NCBI RefSeq assembly: GCF_963678635.1
Contig: NC_087063.1
Location: 20,964,701 to 21,024,700, forward strand
DNA: 60,000 bases
From: Symsagittifera roscoffensis
Lineage: Eukaryota; Xenacoelomorpha; Acoela; Convolutidae
Reading direction: 5' to 3'
The notes beneath the pieces are model-generated. The model ran no database searches. It had not been told where the DNA came from and saw only the letters and a list, made by a program, of their open reading frames with translations. Each line of letters starts with the position of its first letter. Position 1 is the stretch's first letter. The position numbers and the translations under genes are program-made. Shown in pieces: positions 1 through 11,384 of this stretch.

Positions 1-20
1 CTCGTTTTCTCATTGTTTTT

Positions 21-326
21 TTAACGTAAAATTCCGCACGCATCTCCCGTTTTCTGATCGACTGATTGTTCAAATGAGTGATTTCCCGTTCTTTGATAGG
101 TTTCCTTGTTAGCACGAGGTCTGTTGGTTTTTCTTGCAGTAAATCGTCCATCTATATGCCATTTTTGCTGATTATGACTTACGTGACAAGTTTTTTCCAT
201 TTCTCGCACAATATTAGTGGGTCTTGTGTGAGCCGATCTCAGAACGCATAAGCTCAGAGTGGGTTTTCGTTTTTGTTGACTGTGCCTTGTGGTGACAATT
301 TTATGAAGCGTATCCCAAAGACCCAA
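21..326 (-). pseudogene. possible Tc1/mariner-type transposase HTH fragment
   Basis: An open frame of about 101 residues on the minus strand is rich in Arg, Lys, Thr and His. Its middle (TRPTNIVREMEKTCHVSH, then a stretch ending RFTARKTNRP) recalls the second helix-turn-helix and GRPR-like linker of Tc1-family transposases, where a vsh-T-R-xx-gf-aRk pattern is usual. There is no catalytic DDE/D domain nearby, so at best this is a fragment. The resemblance is by eye and weak. It may equally be a chance open frame or part of an unrelated gene running off the left edge. Confidence 0.22.
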
Positions 327-585
327 ACTGAAAAGTTTTTTTTTTAAACTTTGCTGGTTGGATATGACAGTAACATGAAGTGAGTATAATCAAAAAAAAT
401 TTCCAAAGCAATAACTGTGTAATAGAGTCATCCGAATTTATACTAGACTTACAGTTAGAATAGGTCTAGCGATGAAAGAACTTTTTCAAAGTGAGATTTT
501 GCTCCGAGGGCAAACTGACAGTTTGGTTTTGACACTTAGATTGATTTTTTAAGATTTATTTAATTTATCAAATATACACAAGTTG
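327..585. other. AT-rich spacer
   Basis: No gene, splice-flanked exon or recognisable repeat end is visible here. The stretch leads directly into the 3' end of the first short-family copy at 586. Confidence 0.5.
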
Positions 586-1120
586 AACAAGACTGCTCGT
601 ATCAGGGTGAAGCCCTGAATGTTCCGATCGCCTTTAATGTTTATGGAGCAGTAATAACATTTAAGAAATTAAATGAAATAAAACAAAATGAAATTTTTTT
701 TCTTCTAAAATTTGATTTTTTTAAATGAAAATCATCACCCCACACGCCATATTAAGTACAAAATGATAGATTTCGCTCCTTGTAACAAATCAATTATGGC
801 AAATAAGCTTCTTTCAACCAATTTGGAACGATTTCTAAGACAGATTAACTCTCCGCTTACGCGTTAATAGCGCGAAATATATCGCGCGTTAATTGTCCCT
901 AATTGGCCAAAATGGCAAGCTTTAACCCCCCGTAACTTTGCGAAAAATGATCACAGGTGAAATATCTTTTCAAATTTAAGCTCAGGACAACAATACCTTT
1001 CGAATGATAAAAAAAATTCCGTCAAAAATGGCTAGTTAAAAAGTCGAAATTTGTCTGAAGAAAAAAAAACCCACCCCGAGCACAAATATTCCGTTACTTT
1101 CGTATCGAAAGTCGGAACAA
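586..1120 (-). mobile_element. Helentron-like non-autonomous element, copy A
   Basis: A near full-length copy in minus orientation. The 3' terminus (as its complement AACAAGACTGCTCGTATCAG) lies at 586 and the 5' terminus (complement GAAAGTCGGAACAA) ends at 1120. The 3' hairpin has one changed stem base compared with the copy at 26610. Internal landmarks are the CGCG-rich block near 855-895 and the ACCCACCCCGAGCACAAATA block near 1070. No protein is encoded. Family structure is described at the 26610 copy. Confidence 0.75.
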
Positions 1121-1856
1121 TTACTGCATCAACGATATTGCCGCCGTCATTGCTGGAGGTGCATCAACGTCATTGCCGCAGGTATGCCGCAAGCATCTCA
1201 TATCAATTCAGGATCCTTATCCGGCTAGTAAGGTATTCCAGAGCGTCTTGTCCGCCCCAAAAAGTTTTTGTACTTGGTCTTTTGGTTAGTTTAAGCTGAG
1301 TTTTACGACTTGTGGTAAATTTATTTAACGTTTTCAATCTGCCTAGTGTTTTGCTGTCACGCATTATAACAACGGTTTCAGTGAAGGTCAAATTTGTTAA
1401 ACTGTCTCTGATAAATAGGTGGATATTAAAATATTTCTGAAAAATTCGAAAAATGTTGATTTTTAGGCAGAGGTGACAAAAAAACCATTTATTAGCAACA
1501 GAATTTTTTGGTTATTTTGTCTTCGTGCTTTATTGAAAAAGTTCTTTTGTTTGCTTATATGGCTAAAATACAACCAATTTAATTGCTTGGATTCTATTTT
1601 TAACTGATAAACTCCAAAATGTCGAGCCCCAAGTTTTTTTCCAGTAAATAAATAAAACACAAGTTTTTTCATTTCTGTACAAAACAGTTCAAAACCAAAA
1701 TACTTTTGTAAACAGTCCAAAAAACCATATCACAAACCTTTGCAAACACAGTTCAAAACAAAAAAGTTTCAAAAACAGTCCAAAGCTATCTGGAATTGGA
1801 TAGACTTTTTTTCAGAAGCTGATACGATAGATTTTCTTAGAATGAATTTAGTGGTA
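1121..1856. repeat. AT-rich spacer with degenerate CAGTCCAAA-type minisatellite
   Basis: Between two short-family copies. From about 1675 to 1790 a short motif recurs (ACAGTTCAAAAC, ACAGTCCAAAAA, ACAGTTCAAAAC, ACAGTCCAAAG) in an imperfect, irregularly spaced series. No exon or protein similarity was seen in the rest. Confidence 0.4.
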
Positions 1857-2306
1857 AACAAGACTGCTTGTATAAAAGGCAAAGCTCTGAAAGTTTCAAC
1901 TGCATTTTAAGGCCAATTAAAAGTTTTTGGCAGAAAAGTTTACAAAATAGTCGATGAAACGTTTCAGTCTTTCTAAATATTTCCCACTCGCCTTTGCGAA
2001 CCAAAAAGGGGCGTATTTAGCGTCTGTCTTACAAAAAATTGAATTGGTTTACCTTGCCTTACTACTTTGGGTTGCATTGCATTATTTTATCGTTTTAGCG
2101 TGTATAAGAACATAAAATATCGCGCGTTATTGAACACAAATGGATGCTGATATCAGAAATTTTTTTACACTTGGGCTTCCGTTACAATATCTTTCAGATA
2201 ATATAAAAGCCTTCCGTCAAAATTGTTTGTTATAGAGTCAAAAATTGACTGAAAAAAACCGGCCCAAGCATAAACACTGATTGTTTTTTTCGAAAGACGG
2301 AACAAC
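1857..2306 (-). mobile_element. Helentron-like non-autonomous element, copy B (degraded)
   Basis: A diverged minus-strand copy. The 3' end reads AACAAGACTGCTTGTATAAA and the hairpin stem is largely lost. The 5' end survives as CGAAAGACGGAACAA at 2291-2305. The internal GCGCGTTA block near 2120-2135 is still recognisable. It is older than copies A and C judging by visible substitutions. Confidence 0.6.
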
Positions 2307-2801
2307 AATTACTATTTTTTTAACTAACTTGGCTGATGTAGAAAAGGCTGAGAAGATATTATTAGACTTTCACAATTGACCACGCTTTGGCTGATGTTAT
2401 TATGGGTTGAAACCTGCTCATTTGAAAACGAGATGTCTCAGTTCCATAGATTTAAACGATTTTCTCCAATTCTGGTGATCTTGATTTCAAAAACAGTTTT
2501 TGATGAACAATCAGGATGATTGACAACGCTTTTGTGGCTTTTGTGACGTATTAAACAAGAAACAACTTTGGGTATTTTGTTCCATGTTTTTGAATTAATA
2601 ATTGCATTGAACTTCCTAAACTTCATCCGTCAAAACAAACCGCAAATTTCGACCAGGAACTTTATCAATCTTTAGAATGGCATCCACTACAAAACTGCAC
2701 TAATATTGCATAAAAGCTCAATAATACTCAATAATGCATAAATAATCTTTGTATTAAATGGCCAAGTTGAACAGTCTTCTTTCTCGCAGCGGCAAGACTT
2801 A
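2307..2801. other. spacer without recognised features
   Basis: AT-rich DNA between two short-family copies of opposite orientation. An open frame on the minus strand (2438-2626) has no recognisable motif and is treated as chance. Confidence 0.4.
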
Positions 2802-3346
2802 TTGTTCCGACTTTCGATACGAAAGTAACGGAATATTTGTGCTCGGGGTGGGTTTTTTTTTTCTTCAGACAAATTTCGACTTTTTAACTAGCCATTTTTG
2901 ACGGAATTTTTTTATCATTCAAAAGGTATTGTAGTCCTGAGCTTGAATTTGAAAAGAAATTTCACCTGTGATTATTTTTCGTAGAGTTATGAGGGTTTAA
3001 AGATTGCCATTTTGGCCATTTTGACCAATTTGGGACAATTAACGCGCGATATAATTCGCGCTATTAACGCGTAAGCGGAGATTTAATCCGTCTTATAAAT
3101 CGTTCCAAATTGGTTCAACGAAGCTTAATTGCCATAATTGATTTGTGACAAGGAACGAAATTTCTGTTTTTGTACTTTATATGGCGTGTGGGGGGATGAT
3201 TTTCAAAAAAAATTTTCAAATTTTAGAAAAAAAATTTTAATTGTATTTTATTTCATTTAATTTTTTTATGCTATTGCTGCTGCCCCATAAACCTTACAAG
3301 GCAGTCGGAACACTCAGGGCTTCGCCCTGATACGAGCAGTCTTGTT
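2802..3346 (+). mobile_element. Helentron-like non-autonomous element, copy C
   Basis: Full-length plus-strand copy from TTGTTCCGACTTTCGATACG to the hairpin TCAGGGCTTCGCCCTGA (3314-3330) and the terminal TACGAGCAGTCTTGTT. Its right half (from about 3058) is the part propagated through the following tandem array. Its left half is unique to this copy, which makes it the left partner in the inferred unequal exchange. Confidence 0.8.
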
Positions 3347-4263
3347 CAAACTTCGTTTTTGCCTTTTCGAAATTATTATGATCAGTTAACGCAAGTGGCG
3401 TGCGCAAAAAATTTTCTAGGGGCGGGCGGTTTTTCGAAAAACTTTGAAAGTTTTGTCGACTTTTTTTTGGTCGACCAATTGAGCTTTCCAAAAATGCTAT
3501 TAAGACACTATTTTGTTTAAATTTTCTGCACCGCAGTCAAGTTTTTCTAAAAACAAACCAAAAAGCGGGCCTTTTTGAAATGTTTTGACCAAAAAATTGC
3601 TTTTTTTTGGCGCGCGCTACCATCTCAAAATTGGTTAAATTGGACTTAAACATTTTTTTGAGGTTGGTCAGCCAAAAATGGTTGTCTTTAAGTCATACCA
3701 AAAAGGATACTCTATTGATGAAAAAATTTGGCAACCAGAATTGAAGAAAACCCCGTCCCACCCCCTACTCGGCACGCTACTGATTAACGCCTTGGTGATA
3801 ACTGATCCAACGTGGGTTTGATTCATACGATTCGTACAAGCAGAGACTGTCTTCAAGGTCTTTGAGAAAATGAATAAGGTGGATTTTAAAAAATTAACAA
3901 AAAAGAGTAATACTTTCAAAAAGTCCTTTCGCGCATTAGATAGATGTAGATTTTCAGTGTTGCTTAAAAAAGTTGAACAATCTAAATAATTGCCAGGGTT
4001 GATAATGTCTTCATTTTAAAAATCTTCAAAGTTGCTTGGTTTATTTTAGGTAGAGATTCGGATGCGATCCTACTTTATTGAACTTAAGATTTTTTCGCCG
4101 CCATTTATACTCCACTGTCGTATAAATTATCCTTTTCTCCTTGCTTTTTTTCTTTATATCCTTGCTTTTCCTTCCTTAAGGCTTCGATCTGATTCTTTTT
4201 TTAAATTTCGATTTGCAAGGATTGAAGTGGTTTATGATTGTGTCAGCGCGACCAAAAGTGTTG

Positions 4264-4791
4264 TTGTTCCGACTTTTATAACGAAAGTAACGGATTATTT
4301 GGGCTCGGAGTGTTTTTTTTCTTCAGACAAATTTCGACCTTTTGACTAGCCATTTTTGACAAAATTGTTTTATATCGATCAAAAAATATTGTTGTCTTGA
4401 GCTTAAATTTGAATTAAAATTTTTATTACATGTGATCTTTTTGTGGGGGTTTGAAAAGTGCCATTTTGGGAAGTTTGGGACACTTAACGCGCGATTTTGT
4501 TTGCGCTATTAACGCGTAAGCGGAGATTTAATCCGTCTTATAAATCGTTCCAAATTGGTTCAACGAAGCTTAATTGCCATAATTGATTTGTGACAAGGAA
4601 CGAAATTTCTGTTTTTGTACTTTATATGGCGTGTGGGGGGATGATTTTCAAAAAAAATTTTCAAATTTTAGAAAAAAAATTTTAATTGTATTTTATTTCA
4701 TTTAATTTTTTTATGCTATTGCTGCTGCCCCATAAACCTTACAAGGCAGTCGGAACACTCAGGGCTTCGCCCTGATACGAGCAGTCTTGTT
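4264..4791 (+). mobile_element. hybrid Helentron-like element, copy D1
   Basis: Element spanning the unit 1/unit 2 junction. Its left part has a variant sequence (GACTTTTATAACGAAAG and a GCGATTTTGTTTGCGC block) that matches the last copy of the array. Its right part, from about 4503, matches copy C at 3058-3346. This makes it a recombinant between two pre-existing copies. Confidence 0.75.
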
Positions 4792-5708
4792 CAAACTTCG
4801 TTTTTGCCTTTTCGAAATTATTATGATCAGTTAACGCAAGTGGCGTGCGCAAAAAATTTTCTAGGGGCGGGCGGTTTTTCGAAAAACTTTGAAAGTTTTG
4901 TCGACTTTTTTTTGGTCGACCAATTGAGCTTTCCAAAAATGCTATTAAGACACTATTTTGTTTAAATTTTCTGCACCGCAGTCAAGTTTTTCTAAAAACA
5001 AACCAAAAAGCGGGCCTTTTTGAAATGTTTTGACCAAAAAATTGCTTTTTTTTGGCGCGCGCTACCATCTCAAAATTGGTTAAATTGGACTTAAACATTT
5101 TTTTGAGGTTGGTCAGCCAAAAATGGTTGTCTTTAAGTCATACCAAAAAGGATACTCTATTGATGAAAAAATTTGGCAACCAGAATTGAAGAAAACCCCG
5201 TCCCACCCCCTACTCGGCACGCTACTGATTAACGCCTTGGTGATAACTGATCCAACGTGGGTTTGATTCATACGATTCGTACAAGCAGAGACTGTCTTCA
5301 AGGTCTTTGAGAAAATGAATAAGGTGGATTTTAAAAAATTAACAAAAAAGAGTAATACTTTCAAAAAGTCCTTTCGCGCATTAGATAGATGTAGATTTTC
5401 AGTGTTGCTTAAAAAAGTTGAACAATCTAAATAATTGCCAGGGTTGATAATGTCTTCATTTTAAAAATCTTCAAAGTTGCTTGGTTTATTTTAGGTAGAG
5501 ATTCGGATGCGATCCTACTTTATTGAACTTAAGATTTTTTCGCCGCCATTTATACTCCACTGTCGTATAAATTATCCTTTTCTCCTTGCTTTTTTTCTTT
5601 ATATCCTTGCTTTTCCTTCCTTAAGGCTTCGATCTGATTCTTTTTTTAAATTTCGATTTGCAAGGATTGAAGTGGTTTATGATTGTGTCAGCGCGACCAA
5701 AAGTGTTG

Positions 5709-6236
5709 TTGTTCCGACTTTTATAACGAAAGTAACGGATTATTTGGGCTCGGAGTGTTTTTTTTCTTCAGACAAATTTCGACCTTTTGACTAGCCATTT
5801 TTGACAAAATTGTTTTATATCGATCAAAAAATATTGTTGTCTTGAGCTTAAATTTGAATTAAAATTTTTATTACATGTGATCTTTTTGTGGGGGTTTGAA
5901 AAGTGCCATTTTGGGAAGTTTGGGACACTTAACGCGCGATTTTGTTTGCGCTATTAACGCGTAAGCGGAGATTTAATCCGTCTTATAAATCGTTCCAAAT
6001 TGGTTCAACGAAGCTTAATTGCCATAATTGATTTGTGACAAGGAACGAAATTTCTGTTTTTGTACTTTATATGGCGTGTGGGGGGATGATTTTCAAAAAA
6101 AATTTTCAAATTTTAGAAAAAAAATTTTAATTGTATTTTATTTCATTTAATTTTTTTATGCTATTGCTGCTGCCCCATAAACCTTACAAGGCAGTCGGAA
6201 CACTCAGGGCTTCGCCCTGATACGAGCAGTCTTGTT
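5709..6236 (+). mobile_element. hybrid Helentron-like element, copy D2
   Basis: Same recombinant structure as the copy at 4264, displaced by exactly 1445 bp, spanning the unit 2/unit 3 junction. I saw no difference from that copy. Confidence 0.75.
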
Positions 6237-7153
6237 CAAACTTCGTTTTTGCCTTTTCGAAATTATTATGATCAGTTAACGCAAGTGGCGTGCGCAAAAA
6301 ATTTTCTAGGGGCGGGCGGTTTTTCGAAAAACTTTGAAAGTTTTGTCGATTTTTTTTTGGTCGACCAATTGAGCTTTCCAAAAATGCTATTAAGACACTA
6401 TTTTGTTTAAATTTTCTGCACCGCAGTCAAGTTTTTCTAAAAACAAACCAAAAAGCGGGCCTTTTTGAAATGTTTTGACCAAAAAATTGCTTTTTTTTGG
6501 CGCGCGCTACCATCTCAAAATTGGTTAAATTGGACTTAAACATTTTTTTGAGGTTGGTCAGCCAAAAATGGTTGTCTTTAAGTCATACCAAAAAGGATAC
6601 TCTATTGATGAAAAAATTTGGCAACCAGAATTGAAGAAAACCCCGTCCCACCCCCTACTCGGCACGCTACTGATTAACGCCTTGGTGATAACTGATCCAA
6701 CGTGGGTTTGATTCATACGATTCGTACAAGCAGAGACTGTCTTCAAGGTCTTTGAGAAAATGAATAAGGTGGATTTTAAAAAATTAACAAAAAAGAGTAA
6801 TACTTTCAAAAAGTCCTTTCGCGCATTAGATAGATGTAGATTTTCAGTGTTGCTTAAAAAAGTTGAACAATCTAAATAATTGCCAGGGTTGATAATGTCT
6901 TCATTTTAAAAATCTTCAAAGTTGCTTGGTTTATTTTAGGTAGAGATTCGGATGCGATCCTACTTTATTGAACTTAAGATTTTTTCGCCGCCATTTATAC
7001 TCCACTGTCGTATAAATTATCCTTTTCTCCTTGCTTTTTTTCTTTATATCCTTGCTTTTCCTTCCTTAAGGCTTCGATCTGATTCTTTTTTTAAATTTCG
7101 ATTTGCAAGGATTGAAGTGGTTTATGATTGTGTCAGCGCGACCAAAAGTGTTG

Positions 7154-7663
7154 TTGTTCCGACTTTTATAACGAAAGTAACGGATTATTTGGGCTCGGAG
7201 TGTTTTTTTTCTTCAGACAAATTTCGACCTTTTGACTAGCCATTTTTGACAAAATTGTTTTATATCGATCAAAAAATATTGTTGTCTTGAGCTTAAATTT
7301 GAATTAAAATTTTTATTACATGTGATCTTTTTGTGGGGGTTTGAAAAGTGCCATTTTGGGAAGTTTGGGACACTTAACGCGCGATTTTGTTTGCGCTATT
7401 AACGCGTAAGCGGAGATTTGATCCGTCTTAGAACTCGTTCCAAATTGGTTGAAGGAAATTTATTTGCCATAAATGATTTGTTACTAGGATGAAAAACTAT
7501 CACTTTTTTTTAATGGTATGTCATGGGATAGTTTTCAAAAAGCTATCAAAATGAAAAAAAAATGTTTTAATTAATTACATTTTTTTTCATGTTATTACTG
7601 GTCCATAGAACTCAAAAGGCAGTCGGAACATTCAGTGCTTCGCGCTGATACGAGCAGTCTTAT
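7154..7663 (+). mobile_element. Helentron-like element, copy D3 (right parental copy)
   Basis: The last copy of the array. Its left half equals the hybrids, but after 7419 it diverges from the array (GATCCGTCTTAGAACTCG rather than AATCCGTCTTATAAATCG). It ends in a hairpin with compensated or altered stem bases (TCAGTGCTTCGCGCTGA), followed by TACGAGCAGTCTTATT. The unshared right half identifies this as the right-hand parent of the unequal exchange. Confidence 0.75.
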
Positions 7664-8101
7664 TTTAATTTAACTCCTATGCTTTTTTTTCTGTAGCTCC
7701 TTTCCAGTCTTCTGTAATGCTCATAACTTTCAAAGCTCCAAACTTTCACAGTTCAGGTTTATCATCGGGCAATTCTAGATTTACAGAGTTGTTACGGAGT
7801 TCAGAAAACAATTTTCTTTGATTTTTAAAAAAAGGCTAGATTTGCTTTTTTTTATTTGAATTACATCCCTGATTTTTCTAAGATTAACCATTGGGTAGTG
7901 ATGTAGATAACCGAGATGTAGTTTTAGTTTTACATTCACAACAAAAAGGTCTAGCAGTGATAATAAAAATTGATATCATAGATTCATTTTTTTATTTTCA
8001 TTTTTTCTCTATTGAGATTTGACCTAAAGCCTTTTGTACCATTTCAATTCATGACATAAGTGTTTTTTGATAACATTACAGCACTTGATAGTATTGTGGT
8101 A
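7664..8101. other. AT-rich spacer
   Basis: No gene or repeat end is recognised between the tandem array and the next diverged short-family copy. Confidence 0.45.
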
Positions 8102-8590
8102 TTGTTGTCCCGGAATGTGAAGAAAGTGCGGAATATTTTTGCTGGGTGTGGTTTTTTTATTCAGTCAATTTTTGACTTTCAAACTCAGCGTTTTTGACCA
8201 AATGATTTTATATCATTTGAAAAATATTGTAATCTTAAGCTCAAAATTAAAAAAAAAGATTTTACACCTGTGATCATGTTTTGTTAAGTTACGGGCATTT
8301 AAACATTACTAATTTGGCCAACTTGGGATAACTAAATTGCGAGTTTTGCGTGCTTATTTTATGCGTAAGAAGCGAATTAAGGCATTCCAAAATGACTTAA
8401 AGCCATCAACTCAACTCTGTTATCACATTACGAGACACTAAACACTCGTGTGGGGTGATAAAATGAAAAATGAAAGAAAAAATTATTTCTTGTCAATTGG
8501 TTTATCAATTTTTCAACCAAAAAAGAATTTTTCAATTGGCGTTAAGTGCAGCCGGAACATTCAGGATTTTGCCCGATAAGGCAACACAAC
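8102..8590 (+). mobile_element. Helentron-like element, copy E (degraded)
   Basis: A diverged plus-strand copy. The 5' landmark survives as TTGTTGTCCCGGAATGTGAA and the GCTGGGTGTGG block. The 3' sub-terminal repeat survives as GTGCAGCCGGAACATTCAGG, after which the hairpin is mutated. The CGCG block of younger copies is reduced. Confidence 0.5.
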
Positions 8591-8613
8591 TTTTTGCAAA
8601 CAACACACAATGT

Positions 8614-9010
8614 AAACAAGAGTGCTCGTATCTCAGGTCAATACTCTGAAAGTTCCGACTGTTCCTTAATTCATTGATCGAATTGATTTTTGGAAAAAAA
8701 GAAAAACTGAAAGATTTGGACAATATCAAAGATCGGGTGTGAAAATTTTAGCCGTACGAAATAACACGACATATTAGTTAGTTCCATTCACTTTGGAACA
8801 ATTTTATTGCGCGGGATAACTCGGTACGCATACATATTTCGCGTTTGGTGTTCATGATTATGGATAAAATGATCAAATTGCGAATAAATTAGCCCAAAGC
8901 ATGGCCAAATTGGCAAGACTTTTTCAAACTACAAAAACTTTGCAAAAAAAATTGGTGGTAAATTATCTTTTTTGATCATAAACTGCAAACTTTAGAGCAA
9001 TGGAAACTCA
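8614..9010 (-). mobile_element. Helentron-like element, copy F (diverged subfamily)
   Basis: The minus-strand 3' end is readable (AACAAGAGTGCTCGTATCTC, then AAAGTTCCGACTGTTCC). The interior resembles the copy at 9258 more than the younger copies (shared GCGAATAAATTAG and CATGGCCAAAT blocks). The 5' terminus is not recognisable, so the right boundary is approximate. Confidence 0.45.
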
Positions 9011-9257
9011 TGTCTTCTCGTTTTTTAAACTTAAATCTATGTTATCAATGTAAATTCTAAGCATGCCAATGAAAAATGAAGAAAAATACAAAAATTTAGA
9101 GGAACAGGCTAGCAGTAATTTGACTTGATTGATTTCATACTTATTGTGATATATTTCAATGTATTCGAAAAATTTCCCTAACTTAAATTAGAAGTCAGTA
9201 CAAAATACCCTATAATTCAGAGGAGGACAACTAGAGTCCCAAAACTAATTGTATCAT

Positions 9258-9668
9258 GGAAAAGACTGCTCGTATATCAGTGCCCTAAATGTTCCGACTG
9301 CCCCTTAATCCATATCAAACCTTTTTTGAGAATATGAAAGATCAAGTGTAAAAATTTGAGTCGTACGAAGTTATTACGACAGATTAGCTAGCCCCAATTC
9401 AATATGGAACAACTTTGTAGTGCGAGATAATTCCCCACGCATACATAAATTGCGTTACGCTTTCAGGATGCGTGAAATCTACAAAGCGCGAATAAATTAG
9501 TCCAGAGCATGGCCAAATTTTCAATTTCAAACTTCCAAAATGTTGCAAAAAGTCGGTTTCTTTAAAGGAGCATAAAAAATTTTCGGTAAAAACTATTATA
9601 TCGGTCTCCGAATTTTGGTCGGCCACACCAAGCACAAATATGCGGTTTTCATCAAAAGTCGGAACAAA
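9258..9668 (-). mobile_element. Helentron-like element, copy G (diverged subfamily)
   Basis: Minus-strand copy with 3' end AAAGACTGCTCGTATATCAG, sub-terminal GTTCCGACTGCC and 5' end CAAAAGTCGGAACAAA near 9654-9669. Together with the copy at 8614 it defines an older subfamily with its own interior sequence. A 127-codon minus frame across it (9399-9782) is not protein-like and is ignored. Confidence 0.5.
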
Positions 9669-10036
9669 AATAACGAAAGCGAGAACCAGAACCTCAACTT
9701 CGAAATCTAGTCTGAAATGCATTGGCGAGTATCGACCGCTTGCTGCGTTTACAATCGACACCAGTGGTAAATTTTGTGTCAACCAGTGTTTGTCGCTAAT
9801 TAGACTGTAGTTTGAAAGGCTTTTTGTTAATGATTTGACTATAGTTGCAATTTACCGCTTTCCTTAAAAATTGCAATAATTTGTCCATTTGTTTGATCTG
9901 TCTCAGTGTGTTGTTTGAAGTCCTGTATATCTAAGGAAAGCTACATTTTTCAAGGAAACTGACAAATCCCAAACTCGAGGAAAACTAAAAACTCCAAAAG
10001 CTTAAAAATTACCTTAAAACGCATTAGTCACTAGTG
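9669..10036. other. spacer without recognised features
   Basis: I see no exon, repeat terminus or RNA gene in this stretch between the last short-family copy and the LINE remnant. Confidence 0.4.
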
Positions 10037-10310
10037 CTATTTCGTCACTAGTGCTATAATTCGCGTGAAACAGTTTTTGCCGCTTACTAGTTTGTACTTA
10101 GGTAGGTCGAATTTGGGTCGCTCACTAGTTTGTAAACAGTAGGTCGAATTTGGAGTTTTCCATTTTACGTTGGCTCGGGCACAGGGTTCTTCTAAAGATT
10201 CGATAAAATTCAGTTCAGTTCGCAAGTTCTCCCACATCTCATCTGAATTATTAATGATTGTCAAGCCTAAGTATTTAACTTTTTCAGTTTTATTTACCTT
10301 GATTATTTTT
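10037..10310 (-). pseudogene. LINE (non-LTR) reverse transcriptase C-terminal fragment
   Basis: An uninterrupted minus-strand frame contains KVKYLGLTIINN followed by EMWENLRTELN. The V-K-Y/F-L-G-x-x-I motif followed by a short helix is typical of the region after the YxDD motif in many non-LTR reverse transcriptases (established family knowledge). The downstream part continues to a stop at 10037. The catalytic YADD region, endonuclease and 3' tail are absent, so this is an isolated fragment, perhaps a 5'-truncated insertion. The position of internal repeats (GTAGGTCGAATTTGG twice near 10101-10155) suggests further local rearrangement. The clade is not assignable. Confidence 0.45.
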
Positions 10311-10631
10311 CAAGTTGGTTTTTCAACGAAAAAAATTATTAGAAACTAAAAACAAATGGAAGGCAAAATTACTTTATGTTAATTATGGAAGGCTGAACGT
10401 TGTCAGGTTTACAGTTTCAATGTTTTCAGGAAGCTTATCAATTTAATTTTCTAAATACATGAGTGTTTGAAAGCGAAGAGTGAAAAGTTTATGACTGGCT
10501 GCGACCGTGGCTTTGGTAATTTCAGACATTGCAATGCAGTTTTATTATGCAACTAAAAATAAATTGACATTAGAATTGAAAGTAATTGAAACTTTTAAGG
10601 AAACATTTTACACTCTTACTACGTTTCTATA
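10311..10631. other. spacer upstream of candidate exon
   Basis: AT-rich DNA. If the Ser-rich exon at 10711 is real, this would include its 5' UTR and promoter. I recognise no convincing core promoter. Confidence 0.35.
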
Positions 10632-10710
10632 ATGAGTTCTTGTAGAATATTTAGGCCAAGTCGACGACGACGCAGTCAAGCTAGATACATCCTAGACTTG
10701 ATCCTAAAAA

Positions 10711-10878
10711 ATGAGCAATTCCAGGAATTCCAACCAGTCGACTTCCAGTTCGAGAAAGCAGACGGATACTCAGAAATTCCACAGCTCCGATGTATCATCA
10801 CCTTCTTCGTCATCATCTTCATCACATGGATTCTCAGGCAGTGCAAGAATGACCACTCCTATCATTGTAGAAGACAGG
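10711..10878 (+). CDS. candidate first coding exon, Ser-rich N-terminus
   Basis: The ATG at 10711 (context AAAAAATGAG, in-frame stops just upstream) opens 56 codons ending exactly at a consensus donor, AGG|GTGAGT (intron from 10879). Base composition is clearly less AT-rich than the surroundings, as in the other host exons. The product begins MSNSRNSNQSTSSSR, has a run of serines around residues 30-37 and ends TTPIIVEDR; it looks like a disordered N-terminal region. It ends in phase 0, the same phase in which the candidate first visible calcineurin B exon (18403) starts, so the two could be joined across a 7.5 kb intron. That link is only inference. An overlapping frame starting at 10632 is less protein-like. 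Confidence 0.4.
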
Positions 10879-11283
10879 GTGAGTCATTTGAGGACATTTT
10901 GCACAGCAGATGGAGCGAATGGCCGAAAATTTCAACCAATCAACGCCCTTTTATCTGTCCATAAGTGGCTGATTTTAACCCTTAATCCTTCGGATTTTTT
11001 TTCGTACTAAATTATGATTGGCTAACTTATTTTCGGGCAATCGTTCTTCCGCCTGCTTTTTTAACAAGTTTGTTGTCTCGCTTGAACCCGAAAAACATTT
11101 TTTTGGACACAAAATTTTTTGCAGGCTGCAATATGATTGACATTGTATCAAGGTTTTGAATTAAGAGAAACTCACAATTTTTGGGGGGTGATATAAATTT
11201 GATCCTGAGAAGTACTTTCATTACAGCTTGTATCAAAACTGAAAGGGTTTAATATGCTATAATGGTAGCTACTTCAGTGAAAT
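10879..11283. other. spacer or intron
   Basis: Follows the candidate splice donor. No further exon or repeat boundary was seen before the hAT target duplication. Confidence 0.35.
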
Positions 11284-11384
11284 GGCATATCCAGGGGTTG
11301 GTAAAAGTCATTTGGTAGACAAAAAGTCAATTACTTGAAAAGATTGTCAATTAATTGAAATGTTTGCTCAAGCTTTGTCAATCA

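Larger units (their letters stand above)
3058..7392. repeat. tandem array, 3 units of 1445 bp
   Basis: Three head-to-tail units, 3058-4502, 4503-5947 and 5948-7392, all exactly 1445 bp. The only difference I noticed is C to T at 6350 in unit 3 (compare 3460 and 4905). Each unit starts and ends inside a short-family element and carries a ~917 bp middle segment (3347-4263 in unit 1) found nowhere else in the window. Three open frames of 65, 83 and 95 codons recur in every unit, but they have no recognisable domains and are probably by-products of repeat identity. The near-identity implies a recent or homogenised expansion, or an assembly artefact. Confidence 0.9.

Noticed and set aside
3294-7239. 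Repeated 65-, 83- and 95-codon open frames, three copies each
   Set aside because: They recur only because the 1445 bp unit is triplicated. They have no motifs, and the 65-codon frame runs through the non-coding transposon end.
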